From: Planctomycetaceae bacterium
GTDB lineage: Bacteria; Planctomycetota; Planctomycetia; Pirellulales; Pirellulaceae
DNA: 5,659 bases
Direction of reading: 5' to 3'
Assembly (NCBI GenBank): GCA_012965455.1
Contig: DTSG01000039.1
Span: 1 to 5,659, forward strand
Part shown: in pieces, positions 4,487-5,659 of the stretch
How positions within the stretch are numbered: the first letter of the stretch is position 1
Layout: the number at the start of each line of letters is the position of its first letter
Notes under the pieces: model-generated
Told to the model about the DNA's origin: nothing
The model's input: only the letters and a program-made list of their open reading frames with translations
The model's database searches: none
Translations under genes and position numbers: made by a program

Positions 4487-5602
4487 ATGGGAATCTTTAA
4501 ACGATTTAAAAAGTCCAATCCGACGACCTCGCCGAGTGAAAACGCGGACAATGCGGAGCAGGCAGCATATTCGAACAAACCACCAGAAGATGACATTGAA
4601 AATAGCGGTGCTGCATCTACTTCCGCTGAGCTCAGTGAATTCGTTCCTGACCTAGCCTCCACTGAGCAACAAGATTACGATCGAGGCAACCTGTGGCAAC
4701 GCTTACAAAGTGGCTTAAAAAAAACTCGCGATGTGCTCAAAACAGACATCCGTGACTTATTCAAAACCGACGGCCAACTTGTCGACGATGAATTCCTGAA
4801 ACGGCTCTTCGCCATCCTCGTCAAAACAGACATGGGGGGTGGTCCCGCGGAACAAATCAAATCTCGCATTGAATCGCAATTCGAAGGACGTGTCATCGAA
4901 TTTGAAGATGTCCTGAAAATTATCCGTGGCGAATTAACCGAACTATTGACTCAACCCACTCAACCTGTCCGATTTGCTCAATCAGGTCCCTCCATTATTT
5001 TAGTCGTGGGCGTCAATGGATCAGGCAAAACAACATCGATCGCAAAATTAGCTCACCACTTTCAAGCGGAAGGTAAAAGCGTTTTACTCGGAGCGGCGGA
5101 TACATTTCGAGCAGCAGCTGTACAGCAGCTAACGATCTGGGCTGAACGACTCGGTGTCGACATCGTCAAAGGCGACCAAGGCGGCGATCCTGCCGCAGTA
5201 GCACATCGCTCAGTTGCACAAGCAATCGAAAAAGATGTTGATGTTTGTATTATCGACACAGCTGGTCGCTTACAAACTCAAACAAACTTAATGAAACAGT
5301 TAGAAAAAATATTCCGTGTCATCCAGAATCAGATCCCGGCAGCACCTCACGAAGTGTTTCTGGTCCTCGACGCAACGGCTGGGCAAAATGGCATAAGCCA
5401 AGCTCGCGGATTCTCCGAAGCGGCGAACTGCACTGGCATCATCCTGTCCAAACTTGACGGAACTGCCAAAGGGGGTGTCATTATTCCCATCCGCCAAGAA
5501 TTTTCCATTCCCGTACTGTTTGTCGGCCAAGGCGAACAACCAGAAGATTTGGCCGTCTTTAAAGTCGACGAATTTGTCGCAGGCCTGTTTGATGAAGTTT
5601 GA
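4487..5602 (+). CDS. ftsY: Signal recognition particle receptor FtsY, complete
   Basis: FtsY is the SRP receptor GTPase that pairs with Ffh at the membrane and hands nascent membrane proteins to the Sec translocon. The 371-residue protein has a basic N-terminal segment (MGIFKRFKKS) suited to lipid contact, an acidic low-complexity A domain (about 11-65), an N domain helical bundle (about 68-160), and a full G domain: P-loop GVNGSGKTT (175-183), DTFRAAA (205-211), DTAGRL (257-262), DATAGQN (295-301), SKLDGTAKGG (321-330, usually TKLDG) and GQGEQPEDL (347-355). All catalytic motifs are intact, so it should be active. The start is supported by the typical MGIFKRF opening and the GAGGA upstream. 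The last codons (Asp-Glu-Val-stop) are also the first copy of a 10-bp tandem repeat. No ffh or SRP RNA gene is seen nearby; the gene appears to be transcribed alone within this window. Confidence 0.97.
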   Translation: MGIFKRFKKSNPTTSPSENADNAEQAAYSNKPPEDDIENSGAASTSAELSEFVPDLASTEQQDYDRGNLWQRLQSGLKKTRDVLKTDIRDLFKTDGQLVDDEFLKRLFAILVKTDMGGGPAEQIKSRIESQFEGRVIEFEDVLKIIRGELTELLTQPTQPVRFAQSGPSIILVVGVNGSGKTTSIAKLAHHFQAEGKSVLLGAADTFRAAAVQQLTIWAERLGVDIVKGDQGGDPAAVAHRSVAQAIEKDVDVCIIDTAGRLQTQTNLMKQLEKIFRVIQNQIPAAPHEVFLVLDATAGQNGISQARGFSEAANCTGIILSKLDGTAKGGVIIPIRQEFSIPVLFVGQGEQPEDLAVFKVDEFVAGLFDEV

Positions 5603-5650
5603 TGAAGTTTGATGAAGTTTGATGAAGTTTGATGAAGTTTGATGAAGTTT
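5587..5650. repeat. 10-bp tandem repeat, 6.4 copies of GTTTGATGAA, at the ftsY stop
   Basis: GTTTGATGAA is repeated perfectly six times plus four bases. The first copy encodes the last ftsY codons and contains its TGA; the rest lie downstream. Because 10 is not a multiple of 3, a TGA appears in all three plus-strand frames within the array, while the minus strand stays open. Gain or loss of later copies would not change FtsY. The array ends 9 bases before the window edge, so it may also be where an assembly broke. Confidence 0.95.
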
Positions 5651-5659
5651 GGGGAGCCT

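Overview
This window most likely comes from a planctomycete (Planctomycetota, probably the Pirellulaceae/Pirellulales group). The evidence is a TatC-type translocase with a very large insert in its first periplasmic loop, a BBP2-type beta-barrel porin with a signal peptide, a small 'GCRHV' lipoprotein with the FDPY and RPREF motifs I associate with that group, and weak Shine-Dalgarno use at several genes. This placement is family recognition from memory; no search was run.

Layout, left to right. (1) Positions 1-89 are a perfect inverted copy of 764-852, inside tatC. The tatC reading frame (minus strand, start at 1187) runs into this copy and stops at once, after TM2 and part of TM3. This looks like a fold-back chimera or contig-edge artefact that hides the real 3' half of tatC. 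(2) 1188-1598 is a divergent intergenic region with a 4.8-copy 10-bp tandem repeat and two 14-bp dyads. (3) 1599-1865 is a small predicted lipoprotein (plus strand), convergent with (4) a PII signalling protein (glnB/glnK type, minus strand, 1893-2240). The PII protein has Leu where the uridylylated Tyr51 normally sits, and a 3-residue B-loop insertion. (5) 2241-2682 is intergenic and ends in a strong hairpin terminator. (6) 2683-3804 is an outer-membrane porin (minus strand) with a strong ribosome binding site. Its 5' leader can fold into a three-way junction, and one arm of that junction can instead pair with the start-codon region. (7) 3805-4486 is a long divergent intergenic region with several dyads. 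(8) 4487-5602 is a complete ftsY (plus strand), whose last codons are the first copy of a second 10-bp tandem repeat (6.4 copies) that runs almost to the window end.

The genes do not form one operon. Several share an export theme: TatC (folded-protein export), FtsY (SRP-dependent membrane targeting), and two exported products (lipoprotein and porin). PII is a separate nitrogen/carbon/energy sensor. I found no phage, transposon, CRISPR, toxin-antitoxin or defence system. The most interesting non-coding signal is the porin leader. The most interesting protein-level signals are the TatC insert and the PII T-loop substitution.
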